DNA from: Paenibacillus brevis
GTDB taxonomy: Bacteria > Bacillota > Bacilli > Paenibacillales > Paenibacillaceae
DNA length: 64,000 nucleotides
Assembly: GCF_018919145.1 (NCBI RefSeq)
Contig: NZ_JAHLQJ010000013.1
Coordinates: 103,999-167,998, forward strand
Reading direction: 5' to 3'
In this document: positions 52,412 through 61,355 of the stretch, piece after piece
Layout of the letters: every line of letters starts with the position of its first letter
Position numbering within the stretch: position 1 is the first letter of the stretch
Position numbers and translations under genes: made by a program
The notes under the pieces: generated by a model
What the model was told of the DNA's origin: nothing
The model's database searches: none
What the model saw: the letters and a program-made list of their open reading frames with translations, nothing else

Positions 52412-53881
52412 TTATTTATAAGAAAGTGTAATAGTCCTTTGTTGGTAGCTCCATTTTAAGCCAGGAAACTTGTTTTGGAACTGATGAATTTCTACATAGG
52501 TCTCATTGTTGATGACCTTTGCGGCATTACTCGAGACGGTGAAACCAGCCGTTTCTCCGAGCTTGGTTGTTATGGTTATCTTTTGCAGACTGGAGCTCCA
52601 GACTACTTCCCCATCGACCAGAGCGTTCAGAACTCTCGATGGTACATACAGCTTGTCCCCGCTTTGGACCACATCAATATAGCCGTTAACCGAGACGCCA
52701 TTGACTGTCAAAGAGGAAGAGTTGCCTTTAACCTCAAGCGATTGCATCCCTGCAAGCTGCAGAGCTAGGATCAATTGGGCAACTGCATTATTCTTAACCT
52801 CGAAATCGGGCGTTAAACCTACATGATTGAAATCCTTGCGGCTTGGCGTCAGATATTTCTGGACGGTAAGCTTGAGCGAACTGCCGTTGGATAAAGAGAA
52901 CAGATTCTGGATTCTGGCCTTTCCATAAGTGGTAGTCCCAACTACGGTGGCAATATTATTATCCCTCAGAGCCCCGGTTAAAATCTCGGATGCACTTGCC
53001 GTCATTTCATTGGTGAGTATGATGACGGGGATGTCAAGACTTTCGCCGTCAACAATATTGATAGGCTCCAGCTTTCCGCTCTGCCCTGACGTATACATGA
53101 CCGTTCCATTTTTAATAAAGTTCTTGGCGATATTAATCGCTGCGTTCACGTAGCCGCCGGTGTTATCGCGCAGATCCAGAACAAGCGATTCCATGCCTGC
53201 TTTGCGAAGCATTCCCAGTTCTGCGGCAAATTGCTTGTCCGATTGTTCGGTAAAGGAGGATAACGAGATATATCCGACTTTGGAGTCAGGGAAGTATTTT
53301 CCGGTAACGGCAGGAACAGTGAAATGCCCGCGTGTTATGGTGAACGTCATCGGCTTGGATCCCCGCAGGACTTCCAGAACAACGTTGGTTCCTTCGATGC
53401 CCTGGATACGATAAATATCCTCCATGCTGGTCACCTTGACACCATCTACTTTGGAGATAATGTCCCCTTGCTGGATTCCGGCGGCCAAAGCGGGAGAGCC
53501 CGGCAACGGCTGAGTTACAACCAACTGATCATTAGTGAAACGGAGCGTTACGCCAATCCCTACATACTCCTGGTTCAAGCTGCCTTCAAATTCCTCAAGC
53601 TCTTCTGCGCTGTAATAATCACTGTACGGATCATCCAGGGTATAAACCATGCCGCGAATCGCATTTTCCAGAAACATCTCCCGGTCTACGCCTTCAATAT
53701 TGTAAGCCTCAAGATAATCCAATACCTCCAGCAGGGTATCAAGCTCTGATGATTCCTGAACACTGTCGGCTTCGCTGAGCTTGATCGTTATCCCGGCGCC
53801 ATGAGCTGTGATCGGCGACAGCATCATCGGAATAATGAGCATTGGAGCGAGCAAGGCAGTGGTTAACTTTTTCAATTTCAT
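52412..53881 (-). CDS. S41 (CtpA-type) processing peptidase with C-terminal copper-amine-oxidase-like domain
   Basis: 489 aa from ATG 53881, chosen because AAAGGAG lies eight bases upstream; an ATG 18 bases earlier is less well placed. Signal peptide (LTTALLAPMLIIPMMLSPITAHGA). A PDZ domain (about 105-190; GIGVTLRFTNDQLVV, AAGIQQGDIISKVDG) is followed by the S41 protease core with nucleophile Ser in TASASEILTGAL and Lys in TYGKARIQ. The last 110 residues are a copper-amine-oxidase N-domain-like (stalk) domain (VNGVSVNGYIDVVQSGDKLY), common in Paenibacillus surface proteins. Exported, perhaps wall-associated. Confidence 0.9.
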   Translation of the reverse strand: MKLKKLTTALLAPMLIIPMMLSPITAHGAGITIKLSEADSVQESSELDTLLEVLDYLEAYNIEGVDREMFLENAIRGMVYTLDDPYSDYYSAEELEEFEGSLNQEYVGIGVTLRFTNDQLVVTQPLPGSPALAAGIQQGDIISKVDGVKVTSMEDIYRIQGIEGTNVVLEVLRGSKPMTFTITRGHFTVPAVTGKYFPDSKVGYISLSSFTEQSDKQFAAELGMLRKAGMESLVLDLRDNTGGYVNAAINIAKNFIKNGTVMYTSGQSGKLEPINIVDGESLDIPVIILTNEMTASASEILTGALRDNNIATVVGTTTYGKARIQNLFSLSNGSSLKLTVQKYLTPSRKDFNHVGLTPDFEVKNNAVAQLILALQLAGMQSLEVKGNSSSLTVNGVSVNGYIDVVQSGDKLYVPSRVLNALVDGEVVWSSSLQKITITTKLGETAGFTVSSNAAKVINNETYVEIHQFQNKFPGLKWSYQQRTITLSYK

Positions 53882-53904
53882 GAGGGTACTCCTTTGCATA
53901 TAGA

Positions 53905-54708
53905 TTAGTCCAAAAAAGCGTTGCGAACCCGGGTCCAGAACGGGAACGGACGGTAACGGACAAAGCTGATCTTCTGCTCTGCCACCTTGCAGCGGACAGA
54001 TATCAAATCAGGAACCCGCAGGTTGATATGATCTACGGTCAGCAGCAGATTCTGCTCCTTCCGCGAGTAAATATCGCAATGGTGGTGATTCGGCATCACC
54101 AGGGACGAGCCCATGGTCCGGAATACGCGATTATTAATTGAAGCAATTTCCGAGATCTGAAAGGCTTCGATCGAGGGGTGAATCATGGCCCCGCCAAGGC
54201 TTTTGTTATAGGCGGTGCTTCCGGAAGGAGTGGATACACAGATTCCGTCTCCGCGGAACATCTCGAACATATGGTCATTGATATCGACCTGAAGGACGAC
54301 TGTTCCATCCACGCTTTTCAGCGTGAATTCATTCAGGCAAACATGCTTCACTACGCCCGAATGCTTGACGATCTCCAAATCGACTAGCGGATATTGGACA
54401 ATCCGCGGCTTCAGGAGCGAATCCTCCCGATCGCCCGCCATCATCTGAACAAGCTCGGGAATCTCATCTGCCTTCCAATCGGCATAAAAGCCCAGATGCC
54501 CGGTGTGTACACCGACAAAAGCAGTGGAAGCGATGCGGTCCATGAAGCTGTGAAACGCATGAAGCATCGTGCCGTCTCCTCCGATAGATACGACGATATC
54601 GGGAGATTCGGCATCCAGTATAAGCCCCTGATCGGCAGCAAGTTTATGGAAGGACTCGGCAAGCTCAAGGGATAGCTGATCGCCGCGGTCCAGAACATAA
54701 TATCTCAA
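53905..54708 (-). CDS. nadK: NAD kinase
   Basis: 267 aa, TTG 54708 with AAGGAG upstream; the nearby ATG is out of frame. Phosphorylates NAD+ to NADP+. The NAD-kinase motif GGDGTMLHAFH is at about residues 43-53, with NEFTLKS and SGSTAYNKSLGGAM further on. It lies on the same strand as, and 23 bases before, the S41 gene, so they may share a transcript. Confidence 0.94.
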   Translation of the reverse strand: MRYYVLDRGDQLSLELAESFHKLAADQGLILDAESPDIVVSIGGDGTMLHAFHSFMDRIASTAFVGVHTGHLGFYADWKADEIPELVQMMAGDREDSLLKPRIVQYPLVDLEIVKHSGVVKHVCLNEFTLKSVDGTVVLQVDINDHMFEMFRGDGICVSTPSGSTAYNKSLGGAMIHPSIEAFQISEIASINNRVFRTMGSSLVMPNHHHCDIYSRKEQNLLLTVDHINLRVPDLISVRCKVAEQKISFVRYRPFPFWTRVRNAFLD

Positions 54709-54795
54709 GGTGACAGGCTCCTTTTTTCATTCCTAGTGTAAAGTCATAATGATCATAATCAATTATATATGATAACACAATGTTTCATTTTCGGT

Positions 54796-56043
54796 TCATT
54801 TTCGACGCAAAGGAGATGATAAACGGGAGAGGATGGAGATGAAAAAGGAAAGCAACAGCATGCCTGCGACCATCGTGCAGCTGAATCTGAGCAGCTCAAC
54901 TGCCAAGCTCCAGGAGGGAGGGACAGTTCCCGGCAGACTACTGTCCAGACGGCTGAAGACAGAATCCGTTGCCATAAGGGGCTTCCAAAAAATCAGAAGT
55001 AATGCGGCAGACAGTACGCCGTGAATAGCCCGTGCCGCCAGAAAAGGAAGGTACCTCAGATCAGTACCATTCAGAATGCTTGCCACCTGGGCATGGACCG
55101 ATAATCCGCTCCATGAGAGGATGAAGGCAGCGGATGCGGCTTTGAAATACAGCGGAATTTCTGCGGGGGCCGCAGAAGCCTTGGAGCCCAGCGTTACCTC
55201 GAATAAGCCGCCGACAAGCGGCTCCGCAAGGCCGTCTGGCAGAGACAACAACGGAAGCAGCATACGAAGCGCTTCATACAGGGTATTCATGACCTGTGAT
55301 GCTGTAAGCACTTCTAGTACCACAGAGAAGAAGACGACCAGTCCGCCAACGATGGTCATTAGCTGGAGTGATGAGACAACCGCATGACGGAGAAGCTCCC
55401 CCAGACTGCGGCCATCCTGAATACGGGCTTCATGCATGGCACGAACGGCACGGCGCAAGCTGAAGCTGGGAGCAGAAGAAGCAGGGGCTGTCGGTATACC
55501 TGCTGCTATATTTTGAGATAATTCCTGCCGGGTTCCATAAAATCGCATTAGCAATCCGAGCATAATCGCACTTCCATAATGCACCGCTGCCAATGCTCCT
55601 GCGAGTTGGGGGTTGCCGAAAAAGCCGATGGATACCGCACCGATTAGAAAGATAGGGTCCGAGGTCGTAGTGAAGGCCACCAGTCTTTCTCCCTCAATTC
55701 GGCTGATTAAGCCCTGCTCCCGCAACTTGGTGGTCAGCTTGGCGCTAACCGGATAGCCGGCGGCAAAGCCCATTGCCAGAACAAAGCCTCCATTGCCGGG
55801 AATCCGAAACAGCGGCTTCATCAGCGGATCGAGCAGCTTACCCAGAAAATGAACGATGCCAAAGCCCAGCAGTATTTCGGACAAGACAAAAAAAGGAAAT
55901 AAGGAAGGGAATAGCACATCCCACCAGATTGCGAGTCCCCGGACACTTGCGTCCCATGAGGCTTTCGGATAAGCAACCATTAAAGCAGCCAAAATAAGAG
56001 CTGTCCCGCCTAGAAGGGGGGCATGCCAAGGCTTTGTTTTCAC
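54796..56043 (-). CDS. ylbJ: Sporulation integral membrane protein YlbJ
   Basis: 415 aa from GTG 56043, chosen because GGAGGG lies eight bases upstream; the frame is open to 56067. About eight membrane segments. Two nucleoside-recognition (Gate) domains with LFPSLFPFFVLSEILLGFGI, GNGGFVLAMGFAAGYPVSAK and TTTSDPIFLIGAVSIGFFGN are typical of YlbJ. B. subtilis YlbJ is needed for heat-resistant spores. Monocistronic. Confidence 0.92.
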   Translation of the reverse strand: MKTKPWHAPLLGGTALILAALMVAYPKASWDASVRGLAIWWDVLFPSLFPFFVLSEILLGFGIVHFLGKLLDPLMKPLFRIPGNGGFVLAMGFAAGYPVSAKLTTKLREQGLISRIEGERLVAFTTTSDPIFLIGAVSIGFFGNPQLAGALAAVHYGSAIMLGLLMRFYGTRQELSQNIAAGIPTAPASSAPSFSLRRAVRAMHEARIQDGRSLGELLRHAVVSSLQLMTIVGGLVVFFSVVLEVLTASQVMNTLYEALRMLLPLLSLPDGLAEPLVGGLFEVTLGSKASAAPAEIPLYFKAASAAFILSWSGLSVHAQVASILNGTDLRYLPFLAARAIHGVLSAALLLIFWKPLMATDSVFSRLDSSLPGTVPPSWSLAVELLRFSCTMVAGMLLLSFFISILSRLSSPLRRK

Positions 56044-56226
56044 GAACCGATCCCTCCAGCTGCACATTCTGCAATAGTGAATAACAGATTCAAGACAAGT
56101 CTATGTTTTTAGTAGGACAAACAGCACAAATTTCAGAGAGAAAGCGGTTACAATTAGGGGTTTATTTTTCATTTGAATATGATAAAATAGACCTATAAAT
56201 CGTCATACGGATGGAGAGTGTTGAAT

Positions 56227-56322
56227 ATGAGTATTGTCGCAGGTATCCTTGTATGCGCCTTTGTGTATGTTATTCGCGCCTCTCTTGTCCATTCAAATGA
56301 AGAGGACTGGCGTACCTATTAA
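56227..56322 (+). CDS. Small membrane peptide (31 aa)
   Basis: ATG 56227 with GGAGAG eight bases upstream encodes 31 aa: a hydrophobic segment (IVAGILVCAFVYVIRASLV) and an acidic tail (SNEEDWRTY). A clear terminator follows 37 bases after the stop, so it has its own short transcript. No family recognised. The combination of ribosome site, one membrane span and own terminator supports a real small gene. Confidence 0.5.
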   Translation: MSIVAGILVCAFVYVIRASLVHSNEEDWRTY

Positions 56323-56359
56323 GTCACCAAATCGTTGAAGAGGGTATATGTTTTTCTTG

Positions 56360-56388
56360 AAAGCTCCTACCGGGGCTTTTATTTTTTT
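56360..56388 (+). terminator. Terminator after the 31-aa gene
   Basis: AAAGCTCC (56360-56367) pairs with GGGGCTTT (56372-56379) with one G-T pair, then a long T-rich run. Confidence 0.85.
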
Positions 56389-56457
56389 GACCATTGTTTG
56401 GTATAATAAGGTTTAGTATCAGATAATAAAATTGAAAAAAGGAATGGAGGGAGTATA

Positions 56458-56841
56458 GTGAACTCTGGAGATAGCCTGTATGAACAGCTGGGGGGAGCAG
56501 AGACAATCCGGAATCTGGTGGAGGCATTTTATCCAAAGGTGCAGGCTAATCCTCTTCTGGGGCCTCTCTTTCCCGAGGACATTTATCCGGTGATGGAGAA
56601 GCAATACATGTTTTTGACACAATTTTTTGGCGGACCGATGCTGTATTCGGAGGCTCATGGCCATCCGATGATGCGTGCCCGCCATCTTCCGTTTCCGGTG
56701 ACCCCGCAGCGGGCGGAGGCTTGGCTTGGTTGTATGCGTGAAGCGCTGGAAGAACTTGAAGTGCCGGCTCCTCTTCGTGAGGTCGTGCTGCATCGATTGT
56801 CCGGACCTGCCTTTCATTTTGTGAACACAGCGCAAGAGTGA
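56458..56841 (+). CDS. Truncated haemoglobin (group II, YjbI-like)
   Basis: 127 aa, GTG 56458 with GGAGGGAG upstream. The 2-over-2 globin fold has SLYEQLGGAETIRNLVEAFY, FPEDIYPVMEKQYMFLTQFF and the proximal His in RHLPFPVTPQRAEAWL. W in AWLGCM is the group II Trp G8. It binds haem and probably O2 or NO in the cytoplasm. B. subtilis YjbI is the closest model. Only 39 bases separate it from the DUF2225 gene. Confidence 0.9.
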   Translation: MNSGDSLYEQLGGAETIRNLVEAFYPKVQANPLLGPLFPEDIYPVMEKQYMFLTQFFGGPMLYSEAHGHPMMRARHLPFPVTPQRAEAWLGCMREALEELEVPAPLREVVLHRLSGPAFHFVNTAQE

Positions 56842-56880
56842 ATATGCAGCCATATTTCGGATGAGAAAGGAAGTCAGTTT

Positions 56881-57579
56881 GTGGAATTAGAACCGCTGTA
56901 TCAGATCAAGGTTACCTGTCTCCAATGCGAGAATACATTTTCAACTTCACGGGTGCGTCCCAGCTTCAAGCGGGCCACGCGTACCGACACCGATTTTTGC
57001 GGTTATTATAATGCGGAGAATCCGGATTACTATGTAGTGAGAATATGTCCTTCCTGCGGGTTTGCTTCTACTGAAAATTTCAATGCCAAACTTAGCGAGG
57101 TACAGCGTACCAAGTTCAAGCAGGATATCGGAGATCGGTTCATCAAGCGGAATTATGGCGGGCACCGAGATTGGGAAACGGCCCTTGAGTCGTACAAGCT
57201 GGGATTATTGTGCGCCCAGACGATCGGTGAGAAGGAACGGATTGTAGCCAGCCTGCTGCACCATATTGCCTGGCTCTATCGCTATAAGAACAATCAAGAG
57301 CAAGAGCAGCGCTTCCTGAAGTATGCGCTGGAGTCTTATATCCGTGTCTTCGAGACTGAGGACATTCATGGCAGTGATGCCCGGCTGATGTATTTGATCG
57401 GTGAACTGCATCGGAGAATAGGAGAATATAATGAAGCGGTGAAATGGTTCTCGAGGGTAATTAATGATAAACGGATTATGGATGCCGCGATGATTCGGGC
57501 TTGCCGCGAGCAATGGGCCGCATTGCGGGAAGAAATGATGAACCAAGGGCAAGAGCTGCCCGAGGAGATGCGGGGCTGA
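56881..57579 (+). CDS. DUF2225 protein
   Basis: 232 aa, GTG 56881. Residues 1-65 carry two zinc-ribbon pairs (CLQC and CPSCGF) with TFSTSRVRPSFKRATRTDTD between. The rest is a TPR-like helical region (WETALESYKLGLLCAQTIGE, YNEAVKWFSRVIND). This matches the DUF2225 family of unknown function, common in Bacillota and often near sporulation or signalling genes. Probably co-transcribed with the globin gene. Confidence 0.85.
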   Translation: MELEPLYQIKVTCLQCENTFSTSRVRPSFKRATRTDTDFCGYYNAENPDYYVVRICPSCGFASTENFNAKLSEVQRTKFKQDIGDRFIKRNYGGHRDWETALESYKLGLLCAQTIGEKERIVASLLHHIAWLYRYKNNQEQEQRFLKYALESYIRVFETEDIHGSDARLMYLIGELHRRIGEYNEAVKWFSRVINDKRIMDAAMIRACREQWAALREEMMNQGQELPEEMRG

Positions 57580-57630
57580 ATCCATGCCCCGCAGACGCCG
57601 CGGATTGGCAGATATGGCCTGCCGGTGCTT

Positions 57631-57861
57631 CTACCGGATGACCGTGTCCGTCAGCAAGTAATCCTGGTCGCTGTCCAGAATCGTGACTTTGTTATGACAG
57701 CAGGGGAAGACAAGCAGCTTCTTCTTTCCTTCGTGCACAAGCACAATATCGCGGGGCTTCAGCGGCAGCAAAATGTGCTCTTTTTTGCAAAAAGGGCATT
57801 CTTGTACATAAACATCCCCCATAAGGATATCGTAGGGGAGAGTCTTCTCAAAAGGAATCAT
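57631..57861 (-). CDS. Small zinc-ribbon-like protein, coupled to yycC
   Basis: 76 aa from ATG 57861, which overlaps the yycC stop as ATGA. CPFCKKEH and FPCCHNKV give three or four Cys/His ligands for zinc. No family recognised. Upstream extension of the frame is not supported by a ribosome site. Confidence 0.65.
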   Translation of the reverse strand: MIPFEKTLPYDILMGDVYVQECPFCKKEHILLPLKPRDIVLVHEGKKKLLVFPCCHNKVTILDSDQDYLLTDTVIR

Positions 57862-58031
57862 GATGATGAATCCGGTTTCTCTGAAGATGGAGCAGCCGAT
57901 TCTTTTTTCGCCAGATCGGCCAATTTTTGCAGCAGAATATGCTGCGGCATATGCATTAAGTGTTCGATAGGCACCTTTAATTCGGCGGCAAGCTTGATCG
58001 CTGTTTCCGGCGAAATTTGCAATGGCTTCAT
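57858..58031 (-). CDS. yycC: YycC family protein
   Basis: 57 aa from ATG 58031 with AGGAGGTG six bases upstream. MKPLQISPETAIKLAAELKV then PIEHLMHMPQHILLQKLADL is the conserved YycC sequence. Function unknown. A short Ser-rich tail is added. First gene of a two-gene unit. Confidence 0.85.
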   Translation of the reverse strand: MKPLQISPETAIKLAAELKVPIEHLMHMPQHILLQKLADLAKKESAAPSSEKPDSSS

Positions 58032-58135
58032 TAGGAGCACCTCCTGTTAGTATAGGGATGGTTGTGCAATTATAGTTATACACTTTTCTGCTATTTAACT
58101 TCAACCTTTGAGAAGAGAAAGAGAGGATGAATCAA

Positions 58136-59941
58136 ATGGAACAACTTCAAACTCCGGTGTCAACGGTATGGGATCTGGAATCCATTTTCCCGGGAGGATC
58201 TTCCTCGGAGCAACTAAAGACCTACATCGCTCAATTGGAGCAGGACATTGCGGCTTTGGACAGCCAGCTTGTGGACGCGGCGGCTCCAGCCACCGTTGAA
58301 GAGACAGCCGCTTATGACGAGGTGATCGTGAGCTTGCAGAGCATGGCAGCCCGTCTCTCGGAATCGGGAGCCTTTGTAGAATGTCTGACGGCCCAAAATC
58401 AACATGATAAAAAAGCGATTCAACTGGAGAGCAAGCTTCATGGAATGAATGCGAAGTATGAGAACTTGACGACTCGCTTCCAGAGCATTCTGCGCCTGAC
58501 CGATGATCAGGTCTGGGAAAAATGGCTGAAGAGAGAAGCAGTCGCAAGCATCGCTTTTGTATTGAATGAGAAGCGTCAGGAAGCCAAGGAACGTCTTGCT
58601 CCGGAGCTTGAGAGTCTCGCGGCTGATCTTGCGGTGGATGGATATCATGGCTGGAGCCAGCATTACGATACCATTGTGGCTAAGGTGACGGTTCCTTTCA
58701 CAGAGAAGGATGGGGAGACCAAGGAGCTTTCCGTTGGGCAGGCGGCAAATAAGCTGGATGATCCGGACAGAGAGCTTCGCGAGGAACTCTTTCCAAAGTG
58801 GGAGCGTGCTTGGGGTGAGGTAGCGGATTATGCGGCGGATACGCTGAATCGCTTGGCAGGATTCCGGCTGAAGCTGTATGAAAAGCGCGGCTGGGAGGAT
58901 GTGCTGAAGGAGCCTCTGGCAATTAACCGGATGTCCCAGGCTACGCTCGACATGATGTGGGAAGTGATTATCAAGCATAAGCCGTTATTTGTGCAGTACC
59001 TGGAGCGCAAGGCTAAGCTGCTCGGAGTAGAGAAATTGACCTGGGCTGATGTGGATGCTCCAATTGGTGAAGCTACCGGTAAAGTCGCTTATGAGGATGC
59101 TGCGAAAGAAATTGTGAAGCAATTCCATAAGTTTAATCCGAAAATGGCCGATTTTGCTGCTGATGCATTTAATAAGCGTTGGATCGAAGCTGAGGACCGT
59201 CCCGGCAAGCGTCCCGGCGGATTCTGCACCTCGCTGCAAGGCAGCAAGCAGACCCGGATTTTCATGACCTATGGAGGAACGATCTCCAATCTGTCCACCT
59301 TGGCGCATGAGCTTGGCCACGCCTATCATCAGCATGTGATGAATGATGAAGAGATCTTCAATCAAAACTATGGCATGAATGTGGCGGAAACGGCCTCTAC
59401 CTTTGCAGAGATGATTGTATCGGATGCCTTAATGCAGAATGCTTCCTCTAAAGAAGAGAAGATTGCGCTATTGGCAGATAAGATTCAACGCGGCGTAGCC
59501 TTCTTTATGAACATTCATGCCAGATTCCTGTTTGAGACCCGGTTCTACGAACAGCGGAAGTCGGGCATGCTGGATGCGGAGCAATTGTGTAATTTAATGA
59601 AGGAAGCTCAGGAAGAAGCATTCTGTGGGGCGCTGGATGTGTACCACCCGCACTTCTGGGCCTCGAAGCTGCATTTTTATATCACAGGGTATCCGTTCTA
59701 CAACTTCCCTTATACCTTCGGCTACATGTTCAGCACAGGGATTTATGCGCTGGCCGTCAAGGAAGGACAAGGCTTTGCGGATAAATATGATGCGCTGCTT
59801 CAGGATACCGGAAAGATGACAGTAGAGGAGCTTGCGTCCAAGCATCTGAGCGTTGATCTGACCCAGCCGGATTTCTGGGAAGGAGCTATGGCTCTGGTGG
59901 TAGACGATGTGAAGCAATTCCTTGAATTGACAGCAGAGTAA
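58136..59941 (+). CDS. M3 family oligoendopeptidase (PepF-like)
   Basis: 601 aa from ATG 58136 (GAGAGG nine bases upstream); an ATG at 58127 touches the ribosome site. Zinc oligopeptidase. The active-site LAHELGHAYH is at about residue 391, and the third ligand Glu lies in MNVAETASTFAEMIVSDALM. The N-terminal helical domain (LQTPVSTVWDLESIFPGGSS) and GYPFYNFPYTFGYMFSTGIY fit the oligoendopeptidase F clade. Degrades short peptides in the cytoplasm. Monocistronic. Confidence 0.93.
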   Translation: MEQLQTPVSTVWDLESIFPGGSSSEQLKTYIAQLEQDIAALDSQLVDAAAPATVEETAAYDEVIVSLQSMAARLSESGAFVECLTAQNQHDKKAIQLESKLHGMNAKYENLTTRFQSILRLTDDQVWEKWLKREAVASIAFVLNEKRQEAKERLAPELESLAADLAVDGYHGWSQHYDTIVAKVTVPFTEKDGETKELSVGQAANKLDDPDRELREELFPKWERAWGEVADYAADTLNRLAGFRLKLYEKRGWEDVLKEPLAINRMSQATLDMMWEVIIKHKPLFVQYLERKAKLLGVEKLTWADVDAPIGEATGKVAYEDAAKEIVKQFHKFNPKMADFAADAFNKRWIEAEDRPGKRPGGFCTSLQGSKQTRIFMTYGGTISNLSTLAHELGHAYHQHVMNDEEIFNQNYGMNVAETASTFAEMIVSDALMQNASSKEEKIALLADKIQRGVAFFMNIHARFLFETRFYEQRKSGMLDAEQLCNLMKEAQEEAFCGALDVYHPHFWASKLHFYITGYPFYNFPYTFGYMFSTGIYALAVKEGQGFADKYDALLQDTGKMTVEELASKHLSVDLTQPDFWEGAMALVVDDVKQFLELTAE

Positions 59942-60013
59942 CCAAATTGGGGTAATAAGCAGAAATTAAGACAGAGTAACAAGACAAAGTAACAAATTTG
60001 AGTTCCAGACTTT

Positions 60014-60340
60014 AAGGGGCTGTCCCAAAAGGAAATTCGTTTCCTTAAAGGGGGAGTCCTTTTCGTTTGAAAATATATAAACGCTACAAATATAAACGCT
60101 ACAAAATAAGTGCAAAAAAGCACTAAAATCGCACAGAGGTGTTTTAGGTAGGGGAACTTTACGAAAAGCCGCATAAAAACACTTCTCTCCATCAGCTAAA
60201 GTGCGATCTTAGCATGAAGTTATTGAAGTTTCTCAAGTTCTGGAATTCCTGAAGATCCTGAGGCTTCGTGCCAAGATTAGCTTTTGAGATGTCTCTATAT
60301 TTGTCATTTAAACCTCCTAAAATATGTTTATTATTGTTGA
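60014..60340 (+). other. Non-coding stretch with a possible insertion-sequence end
   Basis: AAGGGGCTGTCCCAAAAGG (60014-60032) resembles the terminal inverted repeats of some IS elements. A UUCG-loop hairpin (AAGGAAA-TTCG-TTTCCTT, 60029-60046) follows. No matching opposite end and no open transposase frame was found. I read it as a possible remnant; the rest up to 60407 holds no gene that I can support. Confidence 0.3.
60076..60105 (+). repeat. Perfect 15-bp tandem repeat (two copies)
   Basis: TATAAACGCTACAAA is present at 60076-60090 and 60091-60105 without a gap. It lies inside the possible IS remnant. Confidence 0.85.
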
Positions 60341-60413
60341 AAGATGTAATTTATTGCTCTATAATGGATGATGAACCCTTAAAAGGGAAAATTTTGAGGA
60401 AGGAGGTATGATG

Positions 60414-60830
60414 ATGATAAACACGGACAATCTCTCTCTGGCAAGACAAATGGATATTGTATTTAAAGAACTGGAGGTTGAGCTTGGCTCGATGAACTCC
60501 GGGACTGTATTCGTACAAATCCGCAATAACGTTATCGGCAAGTTTGGCGTTCGGCACAATCCCATTGCGGGGCGTGACGGCTGCTTGAAGGAAGAAGGCG
60601 ATGGACTGGATTCTGAACAGCTGGACACCCTGCGGACCATGGCGTTGGAATCGTTGAGATTCAAAAGATATTGGACGCACGGCGAGATTAGCTTTGATTT
60701 TACAGTAAAGAAAGACAAGTTGATGATGGATGCCACGCTGGAATCGAATTATAACATGGCTAACCTACTGATTCAGCGCTATCCTAACCGTTCTTCCGTA
60801 CATACATACAAGGAATCATCCAGTGCATAA
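60414..60830 (+). CDS. Hypothetical protein (139 aa)
   Basis: ATG 60414 is seven bases after AGGAGG; two further ATGs (60408, 60411) precede it. The protein is soluble, alpha/beta (GTVFVQIRNNVIGKFGVRHN; HGEISFDFTVKKDKLMMDAT) and has no Cys-rich or membrane part. No family recognised. Its own terminator follows. Confidence 0.65.
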   Translation: MINTDNLSLARQMDIVFKELEVELGSMNSGTVFVQIRNNVIGKFGVRHNPIAGRDGCLKEEGDGLDSEQLDTLRTMALESLRFKRYWTHGEISFDFTVKKDKLMMDATLESNYNMANLLIQRYPNRSSVHTYKESSSA

Positions 60831-60834
60831 GAAA

Positions 60835-60869
60835 GAAAGGCGACCTGCATTCACTGCAGAGCGCCTTTC
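60835..60869. terminator. Bidirectional terminator between the 139-aa gene and the SASP gene
   Basis: GAAAGGCG (60835-60842) and CGCCTTTC (60862-60869) form the outer stem, and CTGCA/TGCAG the inner one. T-rich on both strands. Confidence 0.8.
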
Positions 60870-60899
60870 CTCCTATTTTAATACTTAGGGAAATTCCGA

Positions 60900-61121
60900 T
60901 TACAGGTTCGAACGACCCGACAATTGCTGTTCTGCCAATTGTACCAGACGTTTTGTGATGTAACCCCCGAGGGATCCGGTTTCGCGGGAAGTATAGTTCC
61001 CATAGTATCCATCTTGTGGGATGGTTACACCAAGTTCCTGTGCTGCTTCCATTTTCAACTGTTGCAATGCAGCAGTTGCTTGAGGAACTACAAGGTTGTT
61101 GGAGCGGCTTTGTCCTGCCAT
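60900..61121 (-). CDS. Alpha/beta-type small acid-soluble spore protein
   Basis: 73 aa from ATG 61121 with AAGGAGGTG upstream. Coats and protects DNA in the spore core. Both family signatures are present: [10 protein letters not shown], with the germination protease site after Glu, and [20 protein letters not shown] with [10 protein letters not shown] matching SigG promoter lies upstream. Confidence 0.96.
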   Translation of the reverse strand: MAGQSRSNNLVVPQATAALQQLKMEAAQELGVTIPQDGYYGNYTSRETGSLGGYITKRLVQLAEQQLSGRSNL

Positions 61122-61151
61122 GTTTGTCACCTCCTTCGTCCTTTGTGATGT

Positions 61152-61180
61152 TAGTATGGTTTTTCGAGAGCAAAATATTC
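61152..61180 (-). promoter_or_regulatory. SigG promoter of the SASP gene
   Basis: On the minus strand GAATA (61180-61176), a 17-bp spacer and CATACTA (61158-61152) fit the SigG consensus GHATR-N17-CATNHTA exactly, about 30 bases before the start codon. Confidence 0.75.
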
Positions 61181-61258
61181 GGTTCTCTGTCATACAAAAG
61201 TAGTGGTAATTATTGCATCTTTGAAGAGTAGAGCGTAATCATATTAGCGGGCATACCA

Positions 61259-61296
61259 AAAAGCCGCCCGCACAGCAGAATTGCTGGACGAGCGGC
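61259..61296 (-). terminator. Terminator of the aldose epimerase gene
   Basis: On the minus strand GCCGCTCG and CGGGCGGC pair around an inner CAGCA/TGCTG, ending in TTTTT. It lies 60 bases after the stop. Confidence 0.8.
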
Positions 61297-61355
61297 CCTG
61301 ACAAAAGCAATATTTAATGGACAATAGAAATGTAGACGTAAACTTGTTTCTAAGG

